Program-made: the position numbers and the translations under genes
Part shown: positions 27,036-37,100 of the stretch, piece after piece
How positions within the stretch are numbered: position 1 is the stretch's first letter
Layout: each line of letters starts with the position of its first letter
Source: Klebsiella pneumoniae
Lineage (GTDB): Bacteria; Pseudomonadota; Gammaproteobacteria; Eutrophobiales; Eutrophobiaceae
NCBI GenBank assembly: GCA_945878555.1
Contig: CAMDWI010000006.1
Location: forward strand, 119,751 to 183,750
Direction of reading: 5' to 3'
Length of the DNA stretch: 64,000 nt
Notes under the pieces: generated by a model
The model's database searches: none
What the model was told of the DNA's origin: nothing
The model's input: the letters and a program-made list of their open reading frames with translations, nothing else

Positions 27036-27818
27036 TTACATTGAGCGGGTGACCATCAGCTTCTTGATCTCGGCGATGGCCTTGGCCGGGTTCAGTCCCT
27101 TCGGACAGGTATTGGTACAGTTCATGATCGTGTGACAACGATATAGACGGAACGGGTCTTCCAGATTGTCCAGGCGCTCGCCAGTCGTTTCATCACGGCT
27201 GTCCGCTATCCAGCGGTAGGCCTGCAACAGGATGGCGGGCCCCAGATAACGGTCACTGTTCCACCAGTAACTCGGACACGAGGTCGAGCAGCAGGCGCAG
27301 AGGATACATTCATACAGCCCGTCCAGTTTCTCGCGGTCTTCCTTCGATTGCAGTCTTTCGCGATCCGGCGGCGGGGCAGACTGGGTCTCGATCCAGGGTT
27401 TGATCGAGGCATACTGTGCGTAGAAGTGGGTCAGGTCCGGCACCAGGTCCTTCTTGACTTCCATATGTGGCAACGGATAAACCGGGCATTCCTTCGCCGT
27501 CTCGCTGATGTACTTCGTACAGGCCAGTGTGTTGGTGCCGTCGATGTTCATCGCGCAGGAGCCGCAGATACCTTCGCGGCAGGAGCGGCGGAACGTCAGT
27601 GTAGTATCAACTTCATTCTTGATGTAGATAAGTGCGTCGAGCACCATCGGTCCACACTTGTCCAGATTGATCTCATAGCTGTCGACACGCGGGTTTTCGC
27701 CGGTGTCCGGGTCCCAGCGGTAGATGCGGAATATCTTTCTGTTGTTTCCACCCTTGCCGTCAGTCACGGTCTTGCCGGGTCTGATCTTGGAATTTTTTGG
27801 AAGTGTAAATTCAGCCAT
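27036..27818 (-). CDS. sdhB: Succinate dehydrogenase iron-sulfur subunit
   Basis: 260 residues carrying the three Fe-S clusters of complex II. The [2Fe-2S] cysteines are in [20 protein letters not shown], and the [4Fe-4S] and [3Fe-4S] ligands are in [16 protein letters not shown] and [17 protein letters not shown]. The start MAEFTLPKN at 27818 has AGAGAG upstream and is preferred to the longer open frame. The subunit passes electrons from SdhA to the membrane quinone site. Confidence 0.96.
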   Translation of the reverse strand: MAEFTLPKNSKIRPGKTVTDGKGGNNRKIFRIYRWDPDTGENPRVDSYEINLDKCGPMVLDALIYIKNEVDTTLTFRRSCREGICGSCAMNIDGTNTLACTKYISETAKECPVYPLPHMEVKKDLVPDLTHFYAQYASIKPWIETQSAPPPDRERLQSKEDREKLDGLYECILCACCSTSCPSYWWNSDRYLGPAILLQAYRWIADSRDETTGERLDNLEDPFRLYRCHTIMNCTNTCPKGLNPAKAIAEIKKLMVTRSM

Positions 27819-27850
27819 GATTAATCTCTCTTCGTTCTCGTCGCAAGTAA

Positions 27851-29635
27851 TCAATAAACGCGTTTTTTCGGGGGTACAGCCTTGACCTCGTCGGTCAGCG
27901 TCGTCAGCGTGACCGGACGGTAACCGTAGGAGACCTCACCGGTTTTCACGTCGAGCCAGGACAGTGTGTGTTTCAGCCAGTTGTCGTCATCGCGATCCGG
28001 GAAGTCTTCACGGGCATGACCACCGCGGCTTTCCTGGCGGTTTTCTGCCGAGGTGATGGTGACCAGCGCACACTGCAACAGGTTTTCCAGCTCCAGCGTC
28101 TCGACCAGATCGGTGTTCCAGGTAGTGGAACGATCGGTCACACCGACATCATTAAAGGACTGGTATATCTGTTTTAACTGACTGACACCCTCACGCAGTA
28201 CCTCACCGGTACGGAACACGGCGGCATTGCTCTGCATCGTGCGTTGCATGTTCATGCGGATTTCAGACGTGCGCAATTTGCCCTTCGCATTGCGCAGGCG
28301 ATCAAACTTCGCAATCGTTTCATCACCGGCACCTTGTGGTAGCGGTTTATGATCGGTGTTCGGTTTGATCAATTGGGCAGCGCGGATGGCGGCGGCACGA
28401 CCGAAGACCACCAGGTCGAGCAGGCTGTTTGAACCAAGACGGTTGGCGCCGTGTACCGAAACGCAGGCGGCCTCACCGATGGCCATCAGACCGGGGACGA
28501 CCTTCATGTTACCGTCTTTCATGTCGACCACTTCACCGTAGAAATTGGTCGGGATACCGCCCATGTTGTAATGCACGGTCGGGATTACCGGAATCGGTTC
28601 TTTTGTTACATCCACTCCGGCAAAGATACGGGCGGACTCCGCAATACCCGGCAAACGCTCGTGGATGATCTCCGGTCCCAGATGTTCCAGATGCAGATGG
28701 ATATGGTCCTTGTCCGGGCCGACGCCACGGCCTTCACGGATTTCAATCGTCATCGAACGACTGACCACGTCACGCGAGGCCAGATCCTTCGCAGACGGCG
28801 CATAACGCTCCATGAAGCGTTCACCGTTTGAATTGGTCAGGTAACCGCCTTCACCACGTACGCCTTCGGTGATGAGACAGCCGGAGCCGTATATACCTGT
28901 CGGGTGGAACTGCACAAACTCCATGTCCTGCAAGGGCAGGCCGGCACGCAATACCATCGCGTTACCGTCACCGGTACAGGTATGGGCAGAGGTGCATGAG
29001 AAATACGAGCGACCATAACCACCGGTGGCCAGTACAACCATGTGCGCACTGAATCGGTGTAAGGAACCGTCTTCCAGGTTCCAGGCGACTACACCGCGGC
29101 ACACGCCATCGGCGTCCATGATCAGATCAATCGCAAAATATTCGATATAAAATTCGGCCTGGTGTTTCAGCGATTGCTGGTACAAGGTATGCAGGATTGC
29201 ATGACCGGTACGGTCAGCAGCGGCGCAGGTACGTTGTGCCGTGCCTTCGCCGTAATTCGTGGTCATGCCGCCAAACGGCCGCTGGTAGATCTTGCCTTCT
29301 TCGGTACGGGAGAAGGGCACACCGTAGTGTTCCAGTTCGATGACGGCGGGGATCGCCTCGCGGCACATATATTCAATCGCATCCTGATCACCGAGCCAGT
29401 CCGAGCCCTTGATCGTGTCGTACATGTGCCAGCGCCAGTCGTCCGGTCCCATATTGGCCAGTGCGGCACTGATACCGCCCTGGGCGGCCACCGTGTGGCT
29501 GCGGGTCGGGAATACCTTGGTGATACAGGCGGTTTTAAGACCTTTTTCGGCCATGCCAAACGTGGCACGCAGGCCGGCACCACCGGCGCCAACAACGACC
29601 ACGTCGTATTTATGATCAATAATTTTGTAAGACAT
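27851..29635 (-). CDS. sdhA: Succinate dehydrogenase flavoprotein subunit
   Basis: 594 residues, full length. FAD fold [18 protein letters not shown]; covalent-FAD histidine in [14 protein letters not shown]; substrate region [15 protein letters not shown] and [10 protein letters not shown]; catalytic arginine region in [19 protein letters not shown]. Oxidises succinate to fumarate in the TCA cycle. Part of sdhC-sdhD-sdhA-sdhB-sdhE. Confidence 0.98.
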   Translation of the reverse strand: MSYKIIDHKYDVVVVGAGGAGLRATFGMAEKGLKTACITKVFPTRSHTVAAQGGISAALANMGPDDWRWHMYDTIKGSDWLGDQDAIEYMCREAIPAVIELEHYGVPFSRTEEGKIYQRPFGGMTTNYGEGTAQRTCAAADRTGHAILHTLYQQSLKHQAEFYIEYFAIDLIMDADGVCRGVVAWNLEDGSLHRFSAHMVVLATGGYGRSYFSCTSAHTCTGDGNAMVLRAGLPLQDMEFVQFHPTGIYGSGCLITEGVRGEGGYLTNSNGERFMERYAPSAKDLASRDVVSRSMTIEIREGRGVGPDKDHIHLHLEHLGPEIIHERLPGIAESARIFAGVDVTKEPIPVIPTVHYNMGGIPTNFYGEVVDMKDGNMKVVPGLMAIGEAACVSVHGANRLGSNSLLDLVVFGRAAAIRAAQLIKPNTDHKPLPQGAGDETIAKFDRLRNAKGKLRTSEIRMNMQRTMQSNAAVFRTGEVLREGVSQLKQIYQSFNDVGVTDRSTTWNTDLVETLELENLLQCALVTITSAENRQESRGGHAREDFPDRDDDNWLKHTLSWLDVKTGEVSYGYRPVTLTTLTDEVKAVPPKKRVY

Positions 29636-29637
29636 TC

Positions 29638-30018
29638 CTATAACCCCAGAAAAACTTTAATAACGGCCAGCACCGAGGTGAGACCTGTCAGCAGGATGGT
29701 GAACTTGACCAGGATAAGACAGGCGATCTTTTGCCATTCGGTGTGGATGTAGTCCTCGATGACGACCTGTACACCCAGCAGGGCATGGTAAAACAGGGCC
29801 AGCAGGAATATCAGCAACAACACCGCGTTCAACGGGGCTGCCATCCACTGTGTCACAGTCGCGTAATCGACGTTGGTCATTCTGACCAGCGAGACCATGA
29901 TCCACAGTGTCATCGGTACCAGCACGATGGCGGTCAGCCGCTGGTTCCAGAAATGATGTGTCCCTTCCTTGGCGGAACCGAGTCCGCGGGCGGTCGCCAG
30001 TGGCGCACGTAATTTCAC
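29638..30018 (-). CDS. sdhD: Succinate dehydrogenase membrane anchor subunit SdhD
   Basis: 126 residues with three transmembrane helices. [18 protein letters not shown] is the typical N-terminus, and the haem/quinone-side histidine lies in [17 protein letters not shown]. The start is GTG at 30018, overlapping the sdhC stop by four bases, so translation is coupled. Confidence 0.94.
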   Translation of the reverse strand: MKLRAPLATARGLGSAKEGTHHFWNQRLTAIVLVPMTLWIMVSLVRMTNVDYATVTQWMAAPLNAVLLLIFLLALFYHALLGVQVVIEDYIHTEWQKIACLILVKFTILLTGLTSVLAVIKVFLGL

Positions 30019-30398
30019 AGGGCACCTCCGATTAGCCAGGTCAGCGCTGTTAATATCGCGGAGGCCGCAACAACAGCATAACCGCTGCTATAGAATGTTT
30101 TGATCTGGAAACCCATGCCGGCATCCCAGAACAGATGGCGTATGCCGTTGCAAAGGTGGAAATACAGCGAAAAGCAGAACAGGAACAAGATCGTCTGACC
30201 GTACCAGCTGCTGACGTGGGGTGCAATGTTCGCGTAGGCTTCAGGACCCGTGGCGATGGCCAGTAACCAGCAACTCAGTAACAACAGGCCGAGACTGAGA
30301 AATACGCCGGTGCCGCGGTGTAAAATCGACAAAATCATGGTGATCTGCCACTTGTACACACTCAGATGTGGTGACAGTGGACCTCGTACAGACGCCAT
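30015..30398 (-). CDS. sdhC: Succinate dehydrogenase cytochrome b556 subunit SdhC
   Basis: 127 residues, three transmembrane helices. RGPLSPHLSVYKWQITMILS and SILHRGTGV are typical, and the haem-ligand region is HLCNGIRHLFWD. AAGGAG lies about nine bases before the ATG. It begins the structural sdh genes, 68 bases after the SdhAF4-like small gene on the same strand. Confidence 0.95.
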   Translation of the reverse strand: MASVRGPLSPHLSVYKWQITMILSILHRGTGVFLSLGLLLLSCWLLAIATGPEAYANIAPHVSSWYGQTILFLFCFSLYFHLCNGIRHLFWDAGMGFQIKTFYSSGYAVVAASAILTALTWLIGGAL

Positions 30399-30466
30399 TA
30401 GTGAAACTCCTTATGTTTGCAAAATAAATCGATTGCAGGGTATGCAGATTATTCCGGGGTAATTCG

Positions 30467-30646
30467 TTAAAAATCGATGCAGCGGCCCTTTTTTTCCCAG
30501 TCGCCATACCGTGTCGGTTCCGGTCCCTTGGGCCCACCGTATTCTTTCGGCGCAGTGGGAGCAGGAACAACGGTATGTTGCGGCGCACCCCCGGTTTTTG
30601 GTCCGGTGTTATTTTCGGTGACCACTGTTTTGTCTGAATGCCCCAT
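30467..30646 (-). CDS. Small DUF1674/SdhAF4-like succinate dehydrogenase assembly factor
   Basis: A 59-residue protein starting MGHSDKTVV. Its C-terminus GGPKGPEPTRYGDWEKKGR followed by CIDF is the signature of DUF1674, the family of mitochondrial SdhAF4, which protects flavinylated SDHA before it joins SDHB. The N-terminal half is Pro/Thr-rich and variable, as is usual. It is upstream of sdhC on the same strand, which supports a role in complex II assembly. The ribosome-binding site is weak (CAAAGAC). It is short and easily missed. Confidence 0.85.
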   Translation of the reverse strand: MGHSDKTVVTENNTGPKTGGAPQHTVVPAPTAPKEYGGPKGPEPTRYGDWEKKGRCIDF

Positions 30647-30748
30647 GTCTTTGATATTTTATCAATATTGCAGCTAAAATGTTACCAGTTATGTGCAGTT
30701 TAACAGAAGTTTTTAGTATGGATGGTGGTGCAGTATGAGGATGATTTC

Positions 30749-31225
30749 ATGGATGAACAAGAAAAGGTTTTTGAGAGAACAATAGTCATCGCCTATCGGC
30801 CCCCGCGCTGGTTGCCGGTTTACCTGTTAATAACCCTCACGGGTGCATTTTTGTGTGTCTTCCTTGCCGATATTCCATGGGTATTCAGGGTGGCATGTGT
30901 GCTTACGCTGTTGCTGGCGGCCCGGGCGGCCTTACGTATAGCCAAGGCCGGGCCGACGACGCTACTACTGGATCGTCACGACCAGTGGTTTGTGGTTCGC
31001 AGTGACAGACAGACCCGCACGGCACAACTGATTAACGCGACCATACTGTTGCCTGATTTTATCGTCCTGGTGCTGCGGACGAAAGAGGCCGGAGAGTTCA
31101 GCTACCTGTTAACACCTGCCAATGTAAATGCAGCGACGCTGCGACGTCTGAGGGTACGGCTTTATTATCCGAAAGGGGCGGGCAGGCAGACTGAATCGGC
31201 TATCCCAGATAACGGGTTCTTGTAG
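30749..31225 (+). CDS. ygfX: YgfX (CptA)-like membrane protein
   Basis: About 158 residues. Two adjacent transmembrane helices (WLPVYLLITLTGAFLCVFLA and VACVLTLLLAARAAL) are followed by a beta-rich cytoplasmic part with LLLDRHDQWFVVRSDRQ and SYLLTPANVNAATLRRLRV. Topology and position divergent from the sdh/sdhE genes match the YgfX family, described in E. coli as partner of SdhE/CptB. ATG at 30749 has GAGG upstream; an ATG nine codons earlier is possible. The 3' end overlaps the convergent gene by 26 bases. Confidence 0.75.
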   Translation: MDEQEKVFERTIVIAYRPPRWLPVYLLITLTGAFLCVFLADIPWVFRVACVLTLLLAARAALRIAKAGPTTLLLDRHDQWFVVRSDRQTRTAQLINATILLPDFIVLVLRTKEAGEFSYLLTPANVNAATLRRLRVRLYYPKGAGRQTESAIPDNGFL

Positions 31226-32003
31226 CTATCCAGAATTTGCGTAACGGTGTCAGTACAATTTTATGTTTCGGTAACTGATAGCCATCCAGGCGAATCTCGC
31301 TACAAACGCTGCAGGCGAGCCGGTTCATGATCTGGTGGTAATGACCGCTTTTGCCTGTGCCCGCCAGTGCGCGATAATGCTGTTCCAGCTGTGTCTCCAG
31401 CGTGTCAAACAAGGTGCGGAATCGCGCGTGGCTGACACCGTGCTCATCGGGTTGCTCCCGTAACTCATCCGGGATGAAAACAATCCCGCGTGGTATCAGA
31501 TAATGGATGTTCTGTAACAGCTCGACCATAAAGCCTGCGCCACCGTTGTGCTGGAGCAGTGCCAGAGAATCTGAAGCGGTGTTTGAGATTATGGCGGCGG
31601 CCTTCCACAAGGACCCAAGTCCGGTCTGCATCTGTTCCAGCCATACCGTTGCAGGCAGCAAGCTCGAACGCCGTGACAGCAGCGAACCTGTGGTGTCGAG
31701 ATACTGGCTGAACAGGGCCTGATCCAGGCCGGTTTTTGCCACGACAGGTAATAGCGCAGTCGTAACCGGGTGACGCGGTGCGTGATCGGCAAGGCGGACC
31801 AGCTCCTCAGACCACCACTGCAGCTTGACGCGGATCACGCCGGGATCCGTCGAGGCGGTCAGGCAGTCTGCAATCTCATAGTGCAGGGCAAACAGCGGTA
31901 GCAAATTCTGACGGGTTTCAGCCGACTCGAATAACAGGGCGTAATAGAGGTTTGAACCGTCCGGGGCGGCCTTTTGCTGGCAATAACTGTCCGGATTTGA
32001 CAT
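31200..32003 (-). CDS. Squalene/phytoene synthase-fold protein, NDUFAF6-like, without catalytic Asp motifs
   Basis: A 267-residue member of the squalene/phytoene synthase superfamily. The fold is recognisable (NLYYALLFESAETRQNLLPLFALHYEI; LQWWSEELVRL; LLQNIHYLIPRGIVFIPDEL; each a family landmark). The two Asp-rich metal-binding motifs (DxxxD) are absent: HYEIADCLTAS and QNIHYLIPRG stand in their places. This resembles the NDUFAF6 branch, linked to respiratory complex assembly rather than terpene synthesis. It overlaps the HAD phosphatase gene by one base (TGATG). Confidence 0.78.
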   Translation of the reverse strand: MSNPDSYCQQKAAPDGSNLYYALLFESAETRQNLLPLFALHYEIADCLTASTDPGVIRVKLQWWSEELVRLADHAPRHPVTTALLPVVAKTGLDQALFSQYLDTTGSLLSRRSSLLPATVWLEQMQTGLGSLWKAAAIISNTASDSLALLQHNGGAGFMVELLQNIHYLIPRGIVFIPDELREQPDEHGVSHARFRTLFDTLETQLEQHYRALAGTGKSGHYHQIMNRLACSVCSEIRLDGYQLPKHKIVLTPLRKFWIATRTRYLG

Positions 32004-32662
32004 CAGGGTTTAACTGGCAGCCAGTCAAGAATATCCAGCGGTTTATTGAACAGAATATCCGCCCCCCAGCTATGGGGTTGTGCTCCGGGTTCGAGATAGC
32101 CGTAAAGGGCGAGTCCGGTCGCCATTCCCGCCGTTGCACCGGCCAGGATGTCGGTGTGGGCATCACCGATATAGGCGGTTTCCTCCGGGCGGCATGTCAT
32201 CAATCTGCAGGCAAACAAGAGTGGCTCAGGATGGGGTTTACGCTGGGGCAGTGTATCACCACTGACAACACAGGCGCTGCGAGTATGCAGCGTCATGGCG
32301 TCCAGTAAAGGCATGGTCAGCCAGCCGGGTTTGTTCGTCACGATGCCCCAGCGAATTTTTTCTGAATCCAGAAAATCGAGTACCTGATCCATGCCGGGAA
32401 ACAGCCGGGAATGACGACAGATATTCTCACTATAGATTGCGAGAAACCGCTCGCGCAGCGCGCTAAATTGCGGGGCCTGATCACTGATGGCAAATGCATC
32501 GCAGATCATTGCCGCCGCACCGGCGGAGACCAGTGGCCTGATCCGGGCAATATCAAGAGCAGGCTGGTCATGCTCCTCACGCAGCAGGTTCAGCGCCAGC
32601 GCCAGATCAGGCGCCGTATCGGCGATCGTGCCGTCCAGATCGAATAACAGGTGTCTGACCAT
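32003..32662 (-). CDS. gph: HAD-family phosphatase (Gph or MupP type)
   Basis: A 219-residue HAD-IA phosphatase. Motif I FDLDGTIADTAPD holds the nucleophile Asp, motif II is IVTNKP, and motif III/IV are KPHPEPLLFA and YIGDAHTDILAG. It could be phosphoglycolate phosphatase, or MupP, the N-acetylmuramate-6-phosphate phosphatase of peptidoglycan recycling. The neighbouring ubiG and segment RIRPLVSAGAAAMICDAF favour MupP, since mupP sits beside ubiG in pseudomonads. The two cannot be separated by eye. Confidence 0.85.
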   Translation of the reverse strand: MVRHLLFDLDGTIADTAPDLALALNLLREEHDQPALDIARIRPLVSAGAAAMICDAFAISDQAPQFSALRERFLAIYSENICRHSRLFPGMDQVLDFLDSEKIRWGIVTNKPGWLTMPLLDAMTLHTRSACVVSGDTLPQRKPHPEPLLFACRLMTCRPEETAYIGDAHTDILAGATAGMATGLALYGYLEPGAQPHSWGADILFNKPLDILDWLPVKP

Positions 32663-32672
32663 CGTCTCCGGC

Positions 32673-33383
32673 TCAGTCCGGTTTTATCGCATGGACGATA
32701 TAGTTGACCGACGGGTCAGAAGACAGGTAAACCCTATCCACCAGTGGTATATATTTCAACCCGGATATATCCAGGATCTCAAGACCGGAAGCACGGACCC
32801 ATCTGCCAAGCTCGGAGGGGCGGATATACCGGGAGTAGGTATGTGTACCGGCGGGTATCAGCTTCAACAGGTGTTCCGCAGCGATGATAGATTCCAGATA
32901 GGCACGCAGGTTACGGTTTAGCGTCGATACAAACAGGTGGCCACCTGGCCGTAGCAGGGCAGCAGCAGTTTCAATGATGGCGACGGGATCAGGCACATGC
33001 TCCAGCATCTCCATACAGGTGATCACATCAAATTGCCGTTCTGCTGCCTGCCAGAATTGTTCAACTGTTGTGGCTATATATTCGACGGCCAGACCGGATT
33101 TTTGCAGATGGTCCCTTGCTATGGTGATATTTATCTCGCCTGCATCAATACCGGTAACCAGTGCGCCAGTGGCGGCCATCGCCTCGGTCAGCAGACCGCC
33201 GCCGCAACCGATATCCAGTACACGGACGTTTTTCAATCCGACTGCATCGCAAATATATTGCAGGCGCAGCGGGTTGATAATATGCAGGGTTTTTAATTTA
33301 CCGGTGGGGTCCCACCATTCGCTGGCTATCTGCTCAAACTTTTCAATTTCGGCGGGGGTGTAGTTGCTGTCGATAACGGTCAT
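32673..33383 (-). CDS. ubiG: Ubiquinone biosynthesis O-methyltransferase UbiG
   Basis: A 236-residue SAM-dependent methyltransferase that performs both O-methylations in ubiquinone synthesis. N-terminal EIEKFEQIASEWWDPTGKLK and LHIINPLRLQYI are UbiG-specific. The SAM motif is VLDIGCGGGLLTEAMA, and CMEMLEHVPDP follows. It ends 10 bases before the HAD phosphatase gene. Confidence 0.96.
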   Translation of the reverse strand: MTVIDSNYTPAEIEKFEQIASEWWDPTGKLKTLHIINPLRLQYICDAVGLKNVRVLDIGCGGGLLTEAMAATGALVTGIDAGEINITIARDHLQKSGLAVEYIATTVEQFWQAAERQFDVITCMEMLEHVPDPVAIIETAAALLRPGGHLFVSTLNRNLRAYLESIIAAEHLLKLIPAGTHTYSRYIRPSELGRWVRASGLEILDISGLKYIPLVDRVYLSSDPSVNYIVHAIKPD

Positions 33384-33428
33384 TCGTGGGTAAACCCGTT
33401 GTGGACTGTCGGGGTTAACAGGCAGGTA

Positions 33429-34169
33429 TCAGGGGGTTGCTGTTGCCTGGGATTCAGGCAGTGAAATCTTCTGATCCTGTATGCCTATGCTGGCGGCAAA
33501 TTCGACCAGCAAGCGTTGTTTATCCAGCGAGGTTTCCGGATTACTGATACCCGACAGCGCCCGTTCCTCAAGCAGTTTTTTATAGATGGCATTTGAGAGC
33601 TGACCGAGCTCCACACTGCTCATGCTGGCACTCCGGTCGGCTTCGGGTATCTGCTGCCAGTCGGCGACAAACTTGTCGAGCGTAGGCTGGGACCAGTTAT
33701 TACTGCTCAGAAAGGTCCTGATCAAGGTGATTGTCGCCGTCGGTGCTGCATCTGCAATTGCCGATGCGGAGTTGGCAGTACTACTGGCCGTAACAGCTGT
33801 TGGTGATGGCTCCTGTTTGTTTCCGGTAAGGACAACGACTATCGCGACTACAACCACCAGCAGGGCAGCACCGCCAATAAACAGTCCTGTTCTGGTCTTT
33901 CCGGACTTGCCCGCATCTCCCTCATTCGAGTGGGCACGGCTGTAGGCCGCACTGCCCATCATTGAGGTCTTGTCAGACGAATTGCGGCTATACAGATCAG
34001 TTGAGGTTGTGACAGCAGGGCCGCCGGAGTCCTGACTGCTCAGCAGTGTCACCGAGCCGGACACAACGGCGTCAACATAGGCCGTCCTTGCGGTACGGTA
34101 TTTTGCCTTGTCCAGTTTGCCCCCGGCATAGGCCTTCGCCAGGTCCCTCAATGTAGATTCCGTCGCCAT
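33429..34169 (-). CDS. Membrane protein accompanying the kinase
   Basis: About 246 residues; no family recognised. The N-terminus MATESTLRDLAKAYAGGKLD, then KAKYRTARTAYVD, is a short SHOCT-like helical motif also present in the N-terminus of the kinase upstream. A Ser/Thr-rich stretch, one transmembrane helix (GLFIGGAALLVVVVAIVVVL, about 97-116) and a helical outer domain follow. ATG at 34169 with GGGGA six bases upstream is preferred; an ATG at 34193 overlaps the kinase stop. It is probably translated with the kinase and may be its substrate or partner. Confidence 0.7.
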   Translation of the reverse strand: MATESTLRDLAKAYAGGKLDKAKYRTARTAYVDAVVSGSVTLLSSQDSGGPAVTTSTDLYSRNSSDKTSMMGSAAYSRAHSNEGDAGKSGKTRTGLFIGGAALLVVVVAIVVVLTGNKQEPSPTAVTASSTANSASAIADAAPTATITLIRTFLSSNNWSQPTLDKFVADWQQIPEADRSASMSSVELGQLSNAIYKKLLEERALSGISNPETSLDKQRLLVEFAASIGIQDQKISLPESQATATP

Positions 34170-34182
34170 CTTATTCCCCGGG

Positions 34183-37100
34183 CTAGCCGACATCCTCCAG
34201 AATTACACGGAACCCGGTGATTTCATCGGCACTGCCATCGTGTGGTCTGATCGTAGTGATGTCACAGTTATTGATAGCGTCGGAGTAGGCGCCGCCGCGA
34301 GCGGATGTGCCGGAGTCTTCCTGGACCCATTCCTGGACATTACCCACGAAATTGTAAACGCCCCATTTGTTTGGTTTGCCTGACTTTATCGTGGCAAGGC
34401 CGGTACCCTTCAGTACCTTGTCGCCCAGTGTAACGCGACAGTTCAATTGACCCTTGATGTCCCTGAACGCTGCTGCCTGTGCAGTCAATTCACCACCGAC
34501 CGATGCTGCGTACTCCCACTCCAGGGCGCTTGGCAGGCGGTAGGTCTTGCCTGTCCGCTCGGACAGCCAGTTCACATATTGCTGTGCCTGTTCCAGGGTA
34601 ATGCCTGTGATTGGGTCATCGAACTTGCTGCGATCTGTAACCGGTGTGCAGTTACCCGTCAGGGCACAATATTTACTCCAGTCAGCAACAGATACTTCAT
34701 ATTTGCCTATCGCAAAACTGGAGGCTACTGAGCCACCGGCCGGGACAACCACCATCTGTGGACCACGCCAGCCGGTATTGATGAAATCGTAACAGATGGC
34801 CCGGGCACGCGAACCGTAACTGGCCTTGTCGGGTGTGCAGGCACGGTCACTTGGTACAGGTTTCCAGTCTGCCGCCGCCTTGATCATGTCATCGGCTGAA
34901 ACGCTGGCGATATTCTCATCAGCGCGTTGCAGGATACGTTTGGACGGGTTATCCGGTGCATTGGCGATGAGCACATCGACCTCGGACTCGGCAGCGGTAT
35001 ATTCAGGATTGTCGACCCACAGACCCTGTGCGCGGTAGAGCAGGCGCTTGGCGGCATTCAACTTGCCGTATTCCTGACCTGCTGCGGTACTGGCAGAGGT
35101 GTAAACCTGGAATGCCTCATTGGCCACGTTGATGCTTTCCTCCAGCATCTTCTGCAATGACAAGACGTCTGGGTGGTTTGAATATTGGCCTGAAAGCGCT
35201 GTCTGGAGCAAGGTACCTGCCCGGGTCAGTTCGCCCGCCTGCAGTGCAGCGTCAGCCACGACCCTTTCCGGCCACGGTTCCAGCTGGAATCGGGATTGCA
35301 GATCCAGCAACACACTGCTGTCCGAGAATATTCTGGAAGCGGTGTCGGCGAGAGCGGCGGCGCCGTTTTCATCCGATGCGGCGAGAGAGTTGATACGTTC
35401 TGCCAGTATTGTCTCGGCCTGGGTGAGGAAGTCGGAGTATTCACCCGGTGCGCCACGTTCAATTTCATTAACCTTGCGCGCGAGATCCGCACGTTCAGTC
35501 TCTGTAAATACACGGGCATTGCGGAATATACCCGTCAATTCGGTAATGTTGACCCTTGCCCGGTATTCCTCAAACACGCCTTGCAAACCGGCATCACGCG
35601 GATTCAGTTTGACGGCCGCCTCGGCGAGTTGCAATGCAGACGCAAATTCGTTTGATTCTGCACGACGCTCGGCAAGTCGACGGTAGCTTTCAGACAGTGC
35701 ACGAGGGGCCTGGGCCGTGATATAGCCATCTTCGGCAGGCAATTCGGACTTCAGCGTTTCAAATATCTGGTTTGCCTCGGTGATATTGTCTGCCTCAACC
35801 GCCACCTGGAACTGGTCTTTCAGACCACTGATACGCAATTGCTTTTCATACTCTGCACGGTTGCCGGCAATCAGGTTACGGGTATCGAGCAGGGCGACCA
35901 TTTCCGGTGCAATCTTCAGACCGCGGTTGATCAGGATTTCAGCGGCGTCAAAGCGATTGGCATTCAGGGTGGTGGTAGCACTGTCTATATAAAGACGGGC
36001 CAGTGACTCGCGTATGCCGGTAAGCGCCTCTGACAACGTCGGGTCCTCGGACTGCAGGGCATCCAGCTGTCTGACGCTAGCCAGCACCTCGGATTCCCAC
36101 TGCGGATTGGCGAGATCAGGCGAGGAGAGGCGGGCGTCCAGCGTGGCTTTATCCGTTGTCACCATGTTCTGAATTGCCACGGTGCGTTCGTCACCGGACA
36201 GATGGGCCAGTTTTATCTGGGTCAGTTCATTTGCAAGTGACAGGGCCGTCAGCAACGGGCCGATATCTGTCGCGAGCGTCTGGGCTGTTGTGACGTCGCC
36301 CTCGCTCAGGATACGGTCGAGCTCTGCTTTCACTATCGTTCCGAGCTCGCCTGACAACGTAGTCAGGATCGGTGAAGCCTCAGGATTACTCAACCCGGCC
36401 AGTTCGATGATAGGTGCCTGGTTTTGTTTGAAGTTGTCCAGCGATGCCAGTTGTGCCTGTTGTTGCAGGTCGCCGAGCGTCCGGTTCAGTTCGCCGGTAC
36501 GGATGGCATTCTGGACCTTCGTCTGCAAGTCGGTCAGCAGCGGGTCTTCAGCGGCGTTTTGCAGACCGGAGTTAACAAATGACAAGGCCTGATCCAGATT
36601 GCCGTTTTCAAATGCCAGATTGGCGGCAAGCCGGTAGGCATTCGACGGTCTTGAATCGGTCAACAGCGGGTGTTGCGGGTCAATCTGCTTGCTGATGATT
36701 TCAAGCACGGCCTTGGTGCCGTCGATACTGTCCGGATTTTGCAGCGCCTGCGCAGGGTCGAGCGCGGCAATAAACTGCTGGTACAGTTCGGAGATCTTCT
36801 GTTTCTTGTTGAATTCAATGTCGTTGCGTTGCTGCTGGATAAACAGCGATGCAGGGTATAATTCTTCCACAGTACCCAGGATGGATTCTGCTGTCGGGAA
36901 ATTATAATTGTTCGAGCTGATATCTATGTTACGTGCTATTTCGGACGAATAATAACGCTGGATCGCCTCACGCGCCTGGTCGGTAATCGTGACCTGATCG
37001 GCCTTTTCCAGCAGACGCATTTCATCGAGTTTTTCAACCAGCACGGTATTCCCGCCGGTATTCATATCCGCGATGATGGCTTCAATTTCTTTCTGGTGGA

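Noticed and set aside
30477..30677. Plus-strand open frame of 66 codons upstream of ygfX
   Set aside because: It lies opposite the SdhAF4-like gene, whose conserved C-terminal signature shows the minus strand to be coding.
26780..31225. SdhE/YgfX as a toxin-antitoxin pair
   Set aside because: They are on opposite sides of the sdh operon and on different strands; SdhE's role in flavinylation is the better-supported reading.
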